NCBI GenBank assembly: GCA_016648135.1
Contig: JADDOH010001581.1
Coordinates: 1-64,000, forward strand
From: Agrypnia vestita
Lineage: Eukaryota > Arthropoda > Insecta > Trichoptera > Phryganeidae
DNA: 64,000 bases
Direction of reading: 5' to 3'
Part shown: piece by piece, positions 24,395 to 35,779 of the stretch
How the letters are laid out: every line of letters starts with the position of its first letter
How positions within the stretch are numbered: the stretch's first letter is position 1
Translations under genes and position numbers: made by a program
Notes under the pieces: model-generated
The model's database searches: none
Told to the model about the DNA's origin: nothing
Seen by the model: the letters and a program-made list of their open reading frames with translations, nothing else

Positions 24395-25075
24395 TAGTGT
24401 TTCAAGTGTGTAGGGATGTATTAAACAGACAGGAAGTATGAGAGAGTGAATTTGTATAAAAAGGGGCGCGCCATTTTGGGGTCTTGAAGTCAGTCAGTCG
24501 GACATAAAGCGGTTCCGAGCATTGGATCTAAGCCTGAGAGGGATATTGCTTGAAATATTGCAAGAAAGATGGAACACGACCACCACGGGAAGACGGACTT
24601 GTCCTTCTTTCCATGGGTGTTCAGGTCGAATGTACAATTTATGTACATTCAACCTGAACTTTTCGACCTTGTGACGTCCTGGCGTCCTGGTTAGTAAAGA
24701 GAGGAACTTCAAATGTTTCCGGGGTTTCGTCAGTGTCCCGTTGGGAGACTCTCCGGGGATCATAATTTTGCTATTCTTTAGTTGCTTACTCTAAGTGTTG
24801 CAAAGGAGAGTCATCTGCCCTCTATGGTTGCTATCTATGGTTGCTATCTGCCGGTCGTGACTTCCATGCCGGGGGTCTATTATTTTTTGCCTCGCGGTAG
24901 GGACGGTTTTTTTATTCTTATTTTTTGTGGTGCCTTATCTTTTCAACTTCTAACTATATTTTATGTATCTAAAGTATATTTTACAATATGTACGAGTATA
25001 CCTGTATATGTCTTTTTTTAACAATATTTTCATTTATCTTTTAAAAAAATAAAGACATCTTCCAACTTATGAAGC
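24395..25075 (+). mobile_element. LTR-like or promoter-like retroelement fragment
   Basis: This GC-richer block is absent from the second duplicate. It has a TATA box (TATAAAAAGG, about 24456), a TCAGTCAGTC initiator-like sequence about 35 bp later, and an AATAAA at about 25049. That order fits an LTR (U3, R, polyadenylation). It starts near TGTGTAGGG but no clear end with a target duplication was found. A strong hairpin is embedded at 24620-24658. Confidence 0.4.
24620..24658. repeat. 17-bp inverted repeat (hairpin)
   Basis: Arms TTCAGGTCGAATGTACA (24620-24636) and TGTACATTCAACCTGAA (24642-24658) pair with one mismatch around a 5-base loop. In RNA the mismatch depends on strand and can be a G-U pair. 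It lies within the LTR-like block, downstream of its putative start site. Confidence 0.85.
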
Positions 25076-25429
25076 TTTTGCTCTTAGAAAGGTCCTGCGT
25101 AAGCGGTAGACACCATTCACTGTTAAAGTCAATTATTAATTATATACGAGCGGACAACAAGTTTCTCTGGTACTCGACTTCCTACAAGATCCTCTTCCTC
25201 AAGACGAAGAGAATGTCCCAAAGGACATGTTTTTTTTTTGATCTCGGTATTACTGTGATTTTTATAATTTAAAAAAATCTTTTATTAAATAGAAAATTAG
25301 ATGTAATATATGAATTTGAAAAACTTTTTTCTTTATAATAAAGCATACAAAACAAGTAAACATAAACATATAAAGTTTTTGAGTACGTTAGATTTTGCAT
25401 ATTCAGTAAACTGATTTACAAATTTTCGT

Positions 25430-25720
25430 CCGCTTTCTACCAAAGGATGATTATCTTATTGTCTTCTTTTTCTTCACACTGATGGGGTTGGCTCTTCTTA
25501 TTTTCGGGATGTAGTTTCTTCAGTTCTGAGTATCTCATTCATCCAGGGCGTTTTTCTGCAAGGTTTTGGATTGAGTTTTGCGTTGAGTCATCCAGGGTTC
25601 TTTGGTCTTTCTCTGCATAACTGTAGATGAAGTTCTAGAGATATTGTCTGCTATACCATGCGGTCTGGTTGTAAGCAGGCAATGTTTCAGTTTTTTCAAA
25701 GCAAGAAAAGGCAGAATAAT
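25430..25720 (-). mobile_element. C-terminal end of a LINE polymerase
   Basis: Minus-strand sequence gives QRTLDDSTQNS, AEKRPG and broken ENKKSQP, matching the C-terminal tail seen at 30.3, 53.5 and 48.7 kb (DDSTQ..., NGL-DE, RRADPNSLPRQ). Only the last part of the coding region is left. Confidence 0.5.
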
Positions 25721-26529
25721 TTTGATATATGAGTATATGAAGTGTAAGATACATACTCGATTGAGAAATAAAACATTATAGTCTTTCCATATGAAATCAA
25801 TAAATTTTAAAATAAATTCTTGCCATAGAATGAGAAAAACTTAATTTTTTTCATTTTACTATGCTCATTAATTCCAATATAATAAATAAAATGGATTTTC
25901 GATGAAAACTTTATTTATTGCAAAATCTAGTCATACTGTATTATAAGATTGGAAATCCATACAAGATAAAATAATCTATTAAAAACGTTTGCGCTCATTC
26001 CAACCTAATGTGGCCCACAAATATTAGATTGTACTTTAACAATTTTCTGAAATTATATTTATAAGAATTATGGTGGCTAATAACATGCTAATGTATTTTT
26101 TATCTACATAATCGGATAAATTATGAAACTCGCATAGCATTTCGCGCAGCGTTTATAACAATTTAAACCTTTTATATCACTAATGTTCAAACATACTAAT
26201 CTCTTGCAGATTATTGAGTTATGGGATAGTCTGGCTATAGGACCAGCACCGACCTGATGGATATCCAGTGACAGTGATTGGCCAGTGATTTACATCACGG
26301 TTCATGAGAGACCACTTCAGGTACTTATTTGGAAGCAGCTAAGACATTGCTAATTTAATAGATATTTTAAATAATTATTTCTAAGAAATTTTAATCAATA
26401 TTCTCACGAGATACTAGGTCGGTAGGAATTGCACGTACCTAATCGACGATTTTACAGCACTTTGCACATTTAATAATTAATACTTAATTAGCAATTTTTA
26501 TTTTTTATTATTTAACAGAGATTTGAGCC

Positions 26530-26675
26530 CGAAAAACGTGTCGTATACTATTTTCAAAATAAGCTAAACGCTTGTGCTATAAAAATGGGACTAACTTGCT
26601 GGTGCACTGGAATGGGGCTCGACCCACCGACCACCGGACCACAGGCGAGCGTCATGACCACACCAATTCTCAATA
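26530..26675 (-). repeat. SINE family 2 copy
   Basis: Read on the minus strand: a tRNA-like head with box B (GGGTCGAGCCCC) followed by the family tail AGCAAGTTAGTCCCATTTTT and GCGTTTAGCTTATTTTGAAA. The same tail is at 48.03-48.13 kb. It is not a functional tRNA. Confidence 0.65.
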
Positions 26676-27690
26676 CTAATTCTAAAATTCGAAATACTAT
26701 AAAGTATGGGATAATCAACTAGATTCGCGAAACGTCTAGAACATCGACAGCATCACACTGAAGACATGGTTGTTTTGACAAGCGAGACGAGCTTATAGAA
26801 AGCGAAACCAGAGCCACAAGGAAGCGGTGATTCAGTGTGACTAAGTGACATTAAAATAGTACCCTAAGAGTGATCGGAAATATGTGCGAATAGACGTGTA
26901 TAAAGTGTTTCATAGACAAGTGATTAGTGCAAAATATTGTGAATTATAGTATAGATCTCTAGTGATTTTAGTAAATTAATAAAACTAATTAATTTAGATT
27001 TTTTTTGTTTTATTTCCCACCGCTACAATTCCATAACATACATCAAGCATGATGAGAATATCAATCATGATTTGTTTTTTTCAAGGATATGTCTTTTTAA
27101 GGAAAATCTTTGAACGATGGAAATTCTAGAGTGAAGAATGAAGAAAATCAACGTGTAGCCTACAGATAGAATAAAGAAAGGGTCACTGAAATGATTTCGT
27201 CATTTGGAACGGATGAGCAAGGAAACAATGTTAAAGAGAATATATGAGTGTAGGCAATAGGATCTAAGGGATTCCGCGAGAGACCAGGAAAGATAACGTA
27301 TGTGTCACTCAAACTTTAGTAGCATCTTCTCCCTACATATCGCAAAGGTCGTTAGTATCGCGGTATATATAGCCTTTATGAATTTTTTAAAGTAAACATG
27401 GACGTAATTGCAATTTATTGAGTCTTCAAAAAATTACAATACTTCTCTACTGTTCGCTGGCCAGACCAAAAATGAATTAAAATTTTAAAAAAACTTACCC
27501 AAAAAAAACATTTTTTTATTATGCTCCCTTTCTCATTTGTATTGTTTACAATTTGATATTCTATCAACATATTCCTCTTGCTTTAAATTCATGTGTAAAA
27601 TCTATTCCATGTATATTATTATCCTTAAAACTTATAAAATATTGAAAACGTAATAATAGGTATAGTGGGGCACGGCGTCGGCGAAACCTA
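26676..27690. other. Intergenic DNA kept in both duplicates
   Basis: The sequence matches 50.13-50.87 kb. No open frame is shared between the copies. No gene is recognised. Confidence 0.45.
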
Positions 27691-27699
27691 CTTATCGGA

Positions 27700-27985
27700 C
27701 CCATGGCTAGGGTCAGACTAGTTGAAACAGGTTTCGCGTCTTCTTCACGCGTCGGGCTCCATTCTCATTTGTATGGTTTCCAATTTGAAAAAACCGTTAA
27801 AATTTCGAAAAATCCAAATAATTAAATTTTTTAAACGAAAATTTGTTCGATCATTTTTATCGTCGCCGCGAGTTTGCCTGCAAAGTTTCAGCGCGATGCG
27901 ACAGGAAAAGGGATAAAAATCGATCCAAAGTTTTTCGGCAGACAAGCATACGCCACGAGTTAAAAGAAAGGTAGTAAAAAAGCTT
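27700..27985 (+). repeat. Dispersed repeat, forward copy
   Basis: The block from AAATTTTTTAAACGAAAATT through GCAAAGTTTCAGCGCGATG to GCCACGAGTTAAAAGAAAGG is found inverted at about 32.85-33.06 kb. It is missing from the second duplicate, so it probably inserted after the duplication. The open frames here arise from the repeat and encode nothing recognisable. Confidence 0.65.
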
Positions 27986-29549
27986 CCGTTATACAAAACA
28001 ATAGATTGGAAACATGGTATTCATCGGTTGGAAGAATTTTTTTTTGTAAATGCCATAAAAGAGGCCAAAACTTTTGCATCAACCCAAAATAAAAAAATAA
28101 TTTTAAAGGAAAAAATATATATTTTAACGGCACAGTACTACTAGCCATCACAGTATATGTGTAGGTTAAAAACATTTTGTGGTGTGCGATAAATATAACC
28201 AGGTATAACTAATCGAATAGAATTTTTGATGAGAATTAGTAGTGTGGGTGTAAAACTTTTTTCTTCTCATTAATTTTTTTATAACGTGTTATTTTCTACT
28301 TTTTTTCTTTGTCATGTTTAATCTTGTAATCAATTCGAATAACGCCAAAGACATGTTTTTATCTAAATGATATTGACTTTCAAAATTTCAAAAACGTCAC
28401 TTTTATTATAATAATAAAAGCCGACAGATGTCAGCATAATTTATATTTAACAATATTTTTTTGTATAATTTAACTTGTTTTGTAAAATTAATGAATGATT
28501 ATTATATTGAAGTACGTCTTTTCAGAACGTTTGTTGGTAGGGAAGTGGGTCAAATATTGAATTCAAAATTCTGACAAACATGCGATAGTTAATTAAGGCG
28601 TGTAAAATATTTTAATATACTTATTCAGACATATATATTTTTAATTCTTTGCAACAATATTAAAAAACGGTATATTTTTTTGAGATAGGAATTCCCTAGA
28701 TATAGGAGACTAGAAGGAAAAATCTGGTTGGCTAATAAAAAACAATTTTTAAAAGTGTGTATTTATGAAAAATATGCATAATTTTCTTCATGACCATTAA
28801 AAATACAAAGAAAATAAATTAATTTAAATCACGCCACAAGAGCCTAGGTAAAAGGTTCTCTCCTGAACAATCAAAATATATGCGCGTTTTGTAAATAACT
28901 AAATTATTAAATGTATAAAATCCACTAATACCGCACAACAATATAATTTTGTGTTAATATTAATAAACCTACCACCCAATGAAAAATAAGTGGTAAAATA
29001 TATTTTTTTCTAATTTATATCCTTTTATTTGACAAACTTTTTTTTCTTTGTTTATTATGTTCCATTAATATGTTCCAAGCTGAACAGCGGTTCTACGGCA
29101 TTAAACAGCATTAAAAATTTTCGTTACATTTTCGAATACTTTCACTTTTTACTTGCATTTTACCAGATGCCTCTAAAGCCTTTTTGACGTCGAAAAGAGT
29201 GTCAAACATGCGATCGTACTATTTTTTTTCTCCGGTAAATGTTTGTCCGACACAAAAAAGAAGATCGTGTACTTATTGAGAAATAAAATAGCTTATTATA
29301 AGAGAAAAACAATTAATTTTGTTCAAAATCATCCTATTTCTACTTAAATTTTAGGCTCTCAGGTTGGTGTGACTCTAAAATAGATTTTTTTTTAATAAAT
29401 GCGAAAATTGGAGTTGAAGATCTACAGATACTTCATTTATATATAAGTACATAATCTTCTTTTCCGTCATGAACGAACATGCAGCGGGGAATATTGTATA
29501 TTCATGGAAAAAGATATGACTAGATAATATTTTTTTTTAAATTTCCCAT
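27986..29549. other. Intergenic AT-rich DNA kept in both duplicates
   Basis: The sequence matches 50.9-52.69 kb apart from a LINE tail inserted in that copy (52.14-52.43 kb). No gene is recognised. Confidence 0.45.
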
Positions 29550-30485
29550 TAAATAGCTTAATATAAACATTATTTAGTTCCAAGAATGATGCACATCAGG
29601 GACATCACCTAAATCTCCGATTAAAGTAGAGGAACACCATGGATCTGTCCTCAGCTCACTGCTATTCATGAAGGTCATGAATTATCTAACAATTCAAGAA
29701 ACGAATAGTGTTCTCAAGATAATACTTTTTGTAGATGATTTATTATTGATATCTGATAACCATTGTAACTTTAAGAACAGCCTGGAAAGATAGAAAAAGA
29801 TCCTGGAGAGTTATGGCCTAAAATTAACAGGAAAAAGATAGAATATTTTTCTTGACGTTTGAAGAATCAAATGTTGTAACTCCTTCCAACTGTGATGCAT
29901 TTAAGTATCTGGGCTCACTCTCACTCACTCATTCGCACAAAGATGGAGGGAGTGCGGCGGATCTTGACTGTAGAATAGATGCGAAAATTAGATCCGTGAC
30001 CCGAAAATGCTTCTAAAATTTAAAGGATAGGTGTACTAGACTATTGTTAGACACGTGATAATGTATGACTCCGAACAATGTACAAACAGAAGAACAACTC
30101 CTTAATCTGTCTAAAAACGGCAGAAATGCATGCGAATGGTCGGCAGTAGCAACTAAAAGATAGGATTGAAAGTTCAAGCATTCCTGGTAGCCTGTGTGTC
30201 ACGGAGATAAACAGCAAGCTGAAAGAATGATAGATGAAATGATCTGGGTAGATAAGACGAAGACTAATAGAAAATAACAGATGGTGAAGCAAGCAATATC
30301 TCTCTTCATCAACAGTCATCCAGAGGAATATCAAAGAACTCCTGGATGACGCAATGCTCCAAAATAATACAGAGAAACGGCCTGTATGAAAAAGATACCC
30401 AGAACCGAAGAAAATACAGCCTAAAAACGAGAAGAGCCGATTCCAACAGCCTACCTAGGCAATGAGTTGAGAAGAAGAATTAGTG
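29550..30485 (+). mobile_element. LINE polymerase relic, duplicated copy 1
   Basis: Broken plus-strand frames give GSVLSSLLFMKVMNYL, ILFVDDLLLISDNH (active-site VDD), LERW-x-KILESYGLKL, FKYLGS, and finally RNGLYEKDTQNRRKYS with RRADSNSLPRQ at the C-terminus. This is a non-LTR reverse transcriptase. The same relic with the same breaks is at 52.69-53.65 kb, so it was dead before the segmental duplication. Confidence 0.75.
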
Positions 30486-30604
30486 CCAATAAAAAAATTT
30501 AAAAATTAATCACCTCTTTGTAAAATAATTACCCAATTTGTAACTAAATTAATTCTCCCAGGGTAGTGTCCCATTAAGACATTTTTATACCTACTTCTAT
30601 TTTC

Positions 30605-30680
30605 ACGTTACAATCGTACCCTTTAGCAGTGCAGTGGTTAGTATACCCGTCTATTACAGACCAGGATTGCTAATTATTTG
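30605..30680 (+). repeat. tRNA-like SINE fragment
   Basis: TAGCAGTGCAGTGGTTAGTA has a box A-like pattern and is followed by CCGTCTATTACAGA. The duplicate is at 53.81-53.88 kb. Box B is not recognisable, so this is a decayed SINE head. Confidence 0.35.
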
Positions 30681-30754
30681 ATTGAATGCATGGATATACT
30701 TTAGAATTAGATAAACGTCGACGTTCATCCAGTACTTTTAAGTTTGTAGGTTGG

Positions 30755-32533
30755 TTATAATTTTAAGATCAGGTTAATACTACCGATTATCTTTGAAGAT
30801 TTTGAGACGGTCGCAGTAAAATTGAAGAGCCACGTCGAGACGGGAAAATTATCGGGAAAGGTATCAAATGCCATTTCAAAGTTATCGATATGTATGACTC
30901 CAACCTGAAAAATGAGATAAAATTTAGATCTCGTAATATTTACATCACAATTGTATTAAAAATTTTATTGCGTCATTATATGTATTCCGTCAGTTGCACA
31001 TTATTTTTTTTTTCAAAGTATATGCTTACAAAAAAGCCATGCTTCAATGCATGCGCCTTAGTTACTAAGTTTTAAACTTGCATAGGTTTAAAAAATACTA
31101 TAGTTACCACTGGGCATTTGTCAGGAAGGTTGCTGAATTTTTGAACAGCTCGGAGTTCAAACCATTGCAGCGGCTTATTAAAGCTATCGCAGACTTTGTC
31201 CTTAACTTGTACAAAGCTCTGCTTGAATACATTGTCTTTTAATTCAAATGATGTGAATGCTATCTGAAACGAGAGAAACACTTAAACTGATGTATATCAA
31301 TATATGTAAGAATTATATATCTTCTGGATTAGAACGAGAAACTTGGCACGGTGACTCATGGCCTCGAAAGTGTAATAGTGGAACTGTACTTGTTTACTCA
31401 ATTACATCACTACTGACATATTAAGTACCGATATTCATATATTATATGAATATCAGTACGTAATACGATAATCTGAACACTAAAAATCATTTGAATGTAC
31501 CGGTGTCCGATGGTTAAAAAAATTCTGGTCATGTGTCACATAGCAAATCTACAGCATTCATAATGTTCTGTTCTATGTATGTAATTTATTCATATGCAAC
31601 TTAACCTTAAAAAATATCGCGACCCATTTATATAATAACGAATAACGAAAAATTTATTGTTGATGTATAGGGAACACACTGAGGATTCTACCAATGAAAA
31701 AGGGTGATTTTCTTCAGAAAGGTGAATTTTTCATTTCATTCAAGACATCTCCGTCATTTACTTTTTCATACTTTTTTAATTAATTGTTGTGTCTAGTTTT
31801 TAATTTTTTTTATATAAAGAAAAAATGTATCGTGCTAAATTTTTTTATTTGTATATACTGCTAATAATAAATAGTATTTTTCTTTTTGGGAATCGTAATT
31901 GACTAGCCAATTGCGCCTGGTTAAAGGCATATCCGTCGATCATTGTCTTAGGTATGCATTGTTATTAGATATGATGACATGTTATTATGCTTTGTTTGTC
32001 ATGTTAACTTTTATCATACGCAAGGACACTCGCAATTCACTAGGGTAACTGCATCATACCGCATTATACGTGGTATAATAAAATTGCCAGCAATTTTAAC
32101 TATTTCGTCAGGACAATCGTTATCAAATAACTGTATAGATTGAAAAAAATGCGATTAGATAACAATAGCGCGGTGTATTAGATGGATTTGTGTATTAAAA
32201 AATACAGAAAAAACTGTTATTAAATTGAAGCCTCAATATAATATAATTGAATTTTTTTTAATACTAATGCCATATATTATATTAATGATAGCAGGAGCGA
32301 GCTGAATCCTCAATAAAATATTGGTACGAAAATAACATTTGGAGTAGGACAATGAAAACAGATGAAGAACTCACAGTTACATTATTAGTCCAAGGTTGTA
32401 GGATATTTATGCTGGAATTTAACAAGTAGTCAGAACCTCTGCTTATTCTGGCCACTGTAGCTCTTGCGTCTCTTACGTATTGGGGATCCGTATATTCTAT
32501 TAACAATCGTTGTAAAATAACTTTATTGCGTCT
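30755..32533 (-). CDS. Gene C: DUF1091/DM8-like protein with early stop
   Basis: Minus-strand split gene. Exons are 32533-32375 (53 codons), 31263-31108 (52 codons) and 30904-30755 (49 codons plus TAA). Donors are GTGAGT and GTAACT; acceptors are TTTCAG each time; all are phase 0. The 154 joined residues are open. Marks are IEYTDPQYV, SINILQP and NNVT, then FELKDNVFK, KVCDS, DKCPV, then NFEMAFDTFPDNFPVSTW. In duplicate gene E the codon at the stop is CAA, and E reads ten more residues to a TGA also present here. C has therefore probably lost ten C-terminal residues. Intron 2 is only 203 bp. Function unknown beyond the DUF1091-like pattern; no 5' exon was recognised, and the duplicated block ends about 180 bp upstream. 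Confidence 0.7.
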
Positions 32534-32799
32534 CTGAAAATAAAAAAATAATTTGAAAATTATCTGCTTTATTTCTGACCTAAATATTTCCGATAGCGTG
32601 ATGCACTGTGTGCCATTCTTAAAACAATATTTAAAAATGGCATTATACATAAATATATGATTATTTGATCATTTCTCTTCTTCAATAATTATTTGGTGAT
32701 TCTCCATTAAAAAAAATTAATAATTATAGTAAAATTTTGGATTTTAATTTTTTTTATGGTTTTTTGTATGGAGATTCCGACGCATATGGTAGACGCGAA

Positions 32800-33100
32800 A
32801 CCCGAAAATGAGAAAGGGAGTATTGTAAAAACTTCGTTTTTATGGGTTACTTTTTTTTACATCCTTTCTTTTAACTCATGGCGTCTGCTTGCTTGACGAT
32901 AAAATTTTGGATCGATTTTTAACCCTTTTTCCGTGATCCGATCGAGCTGAAACTTTGCAAGTAGACTCGTGGCGACGATCAAGAAGATTTGTCACATTTT
33001 TGTTAAAAAAAATAATAATTATAGTATAATTTTGGATTTTTCAAATTTTTAATGGTATTTTCATACAAGCCGCTTTGATACAAATGAGACATGTTGTTTC
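32800..33100 (-). repeat. Dispersed repeat, inverted copy
   Basis: This is the reverse complement of the block at 27.70-27.98 kb, including CTGAAACTTTGCA and TTTTAACTCATGGCGTCTGC. It lies just outside the right end of duplicate 1. Confidence 0.65.
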
Positions 33101-33352
33101 TAATTATACTGAAAAATAACATCCAGTAGGTACGTGAACCTCTCAAGTTTCAGCTTCATTACTGAAACTGATGAACCCAATCTAACTTCCGTAGTCTGTA
33201 GGCAAATTACTCAAGGCGAGGCAAAAAAATGAAAGTCATGTCAAACTAATTTAATTACTACATATTATTTTGTGGTTATTAATTATTTATTCTAAAGATT
33301 CTTAGAGTATGCAATTATTCAACATTTTGTTTTTATTTTATTCTTAAATTAC

Positions 33353-33900
33353 TTGAGGATATTCCTATCAATACTAGGTACTTTTTTGAAGAAAACAAAA
33401 AGACACATAACAAAAAGTGATTTCAGATTTATACCACAGTGTATAAGTGAACGAGAATCAAACAAATATCCACATATCGAATTAAATCATTTACTTATGA
33501 AATTTAATCTGGATTTTCCAATCCCACAAGGGAATATTATCAGATCCATCTTATTTTTAATTTATGTAAACCAAGTGTTTAAATTACTTGAGAAAAAGAT
33601 AGCATTTGCTGATGACATTGCAATAATTTTTAGAACAGAACATGCAATGATATTACTATTGCAGATAATATCAATATAAATGCAATCAAAGAATGGTTTG
33701 ATGACAATCTTTTCTCACTTAATTCAGGAAAAAATATCATTCCTTTAATATTACAGGACGATGTATCTACCTGCAGATCTAATTAAAATAATGATTCATT
33801 GCAAAAATTGTAGTAATGGTATTGCATTCAAAAACAACTGTACTAGACATAAACCGAAATCTAATAACAAATATTTAAGAATAATAATTGATAAATAATT
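33353..33900 (+). mobile_element. LINE reverse transcriptase relic
   Basis: The plus-strand frame contains PQGNIIRSILFLIYVNQ and, 18 residues further on, AFADDIAIIF, the two best-known motifs of a non-LTR reverse transcriptase. A second frame gives IKEWFDDNLFSLNSGK and later KYLRIIID. Stops separate the parts. It lies in the spacer between the two duplicated blocks. Confidence 0.75.
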
Positions 33901-33929
33901 TAAATTGACATTTTAAAAAGATACGTAAT

Positions 33930-34110
33930 TTTGCCGCTAACCTCCGCGCCGCAAGCGAGTTGTTACGATTTTTCGCCGCTGCGTTATTTTGCCGCTAAGT
34001 GCGCGCAATACGATTCAGAACCCTTTGTTACAACACTGCGATGCGACATTATGCCTGATTAGGCCTGATTATGCCGCAGCGTTTTTTCGCCGCGCGGCGA
34101 AAAATTCTTT
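33930..34110. repeat. CGCCGC-rich patch with a perfect palindrome
   Basis: In AT-rich surroundings the patch repeats TTTTGCCGCTAA and TTTTTCGCCGCTGCG, and ends in a perfect 22-bp palindrome at 34083-34104 (arms TTTTTCGCCGC). It may be the sub-terminal region of a transposon or a protein-binding cluster. No open frame is recognised. Confidence 0.6.
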
Positions 34111-34579
34111 GCTTTGAGAAATGCGCGCATTCGTGGACAAATATATTTTCACAGATAATGTGTAGTGATGTAAATTCATTGATTGACATAATTTCACTGC
34201 CCCCACTCTGCCCGACCGAGTAAAATACATTTCCACTAATGAAAGTATAGTATCACTGGAAATACAAATTCGCTGTAACATATATATACTATGAGTAATA
34301 AATAAAAAAAATTCCATGTATCGTTTGCTTGAAAATAATAACGAAGAATATACCCTCATATTGCTTGCGCATAGTGGTCTGGGGCCTTAACCCCTAAAAT
34401 GTTATTGAAAACGTGTTTATGTGCCAAACCATGTGCGCGATTACACTCACTTTTCTACCTTGTATAGACGGGATTAAATAAAATTTCAATTCAATCTGCT
34501 GTTTGTAAACAATAATTCCCAGTATTTTATAGACGAAACCGAAAATTGTCACTAACCCATATGGTAATAAATTTTTTAA

Positions 34580-35130
34580 CCCTAGAAAGCTAACCTTTGG
34601 GCGTACCCCATTAAAGCTAACCATCCGTCGAAACAACGGGTACATGAAAAAGTACTTTTTTTGCAAAATATATAAACTGTATGCATGTGACATTATCGTT
34701 AAATAAAAGGTTTTTCAATGAAAATACGTCTTATAAATTAAACATTACTTATTTATTTAAGAACTACAGTAAAATTTCTAAAACTTCTGAAAAATATTTT
34801 TATTTTTCATAAACTTTAATATTCAAAAGCAACTAGAAAAAAAATATAACGTTCTATGTTTTGACATTTTATGGCACATAAGATTATATAAAAAAGTAAT
34901 TATAACATAAAAGTTTTTTATATTTAGAGCATGTGGTACAAAAATCAATCTTATGTTCATCACATATCGCTACCTTACATTTGGCACAAACAATTTTTGT
35001 CATACGCTTTTTCTTGTAGTGGCATTTCCCGCACGTTTTTCTTTTATGATCTCCTTGTTTCGAAGAAGTTGATAACTATTCTTCATTTACCGATCAGTTG
35101 AATGACGCTGGTCATTTTTCATTTTGTTTT
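34580..35130 (-). mobile_element. piggyBac-family element, 3' end only
   Basis: TTAA (34576-34579) is followed by CCCTAGAAAGCTAACC, a classic piggyBac-type terminus. Inward, minus-strand positions about 35035-34930 encode CGKCHYKKKR, CAKCKVAICDEHK and CTTC, the Cys-rich C-terminal finger of piggyBac transposases. The rest of the enzyme is missing; the element is cut off near 35.13 kb, just where duplicate 2 begins. Confidence 0.7.
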
Positions 35131-35779
35131 CTCCTTTTTTACATACTGTCATTTTTGTTATTTATTTCGTTATTTTCTTTGATACGGTTATTTTTCTTGT
35201 TTTTTTTATTTTTTCTCTTTCTGTTATTATTTATACTGATTGATTATCACTTATTTTTTATATTCTGTTAACTTTTTAGTTTTTAAATTTTCATTTATTT
35301 TAAAACAACAAATAAGCAATAAACAAATTTTGTTACAGAATTTTATTCAGATTTCAGACGTGATTTTTTAACAAAACAAACATTCAAGAAAACCGGCTAA
35401 ATGTGATGGAAAAAACATATTTTTTTAAAAATGTTTATAAACATTGAACAACGGAGATTATAAAACAGTTACAAGGCAGCTTGAAGAGTAAAAATATTTA
35501 ACCTTTTGGTACGGTGGAAATATTCTTGACACTCGTGCGCACTTGGTTTTGTTGAATAGTCATAGAGCAACTAATCATGAGGATCACTTTCTTCGAAGAA
35601 GAGTGAGTTGCGGTTACATTGAAGCGCCATTTTGATGAGGGAATATTTTTAGGAAAAGCATCTGAGTCCATTTCACAGTTTTCTAAATAAATGAAGCCAT
35701 TCTGAAAAATTAAAATTAATGTATATATTTGTTATCATTCAAGAGGGAGTAAGTTGAGTAAGTAAATTAAGTTTCATCT

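Larger units (their letters stand above)
16320..32712. repeat. Tandem segmental duplication, copy 1 (genes B and C)
   Basis: This block is collinear with 35150-56025. Matching pairs in order are 16.32-16.85/35.15-35.77, 18.32-19.66/38.94-41.03, 19.69-20.36/43.43-45.27, 22.10-22.91/45.38-46.07, 23.51-24.25/47.08-47.84, 25.93-27.5/49.70-50.87, 27.98-29.55/50.9-52.69 and 29.55-32.71/52.69-56.02 kb. Exons, introns and old retroelements are all included. Boundaries are judged by eye. Confidence 0.85.

Noticed and set aside
32541..32650. Upstream coding continuation of gene C's first recognised exon
   Set aside because: The frame is open for a while, but the acceptor TTTCAG and the exon start are conserved in B, C and E, and the upstream sequence differs in frame between C and E.
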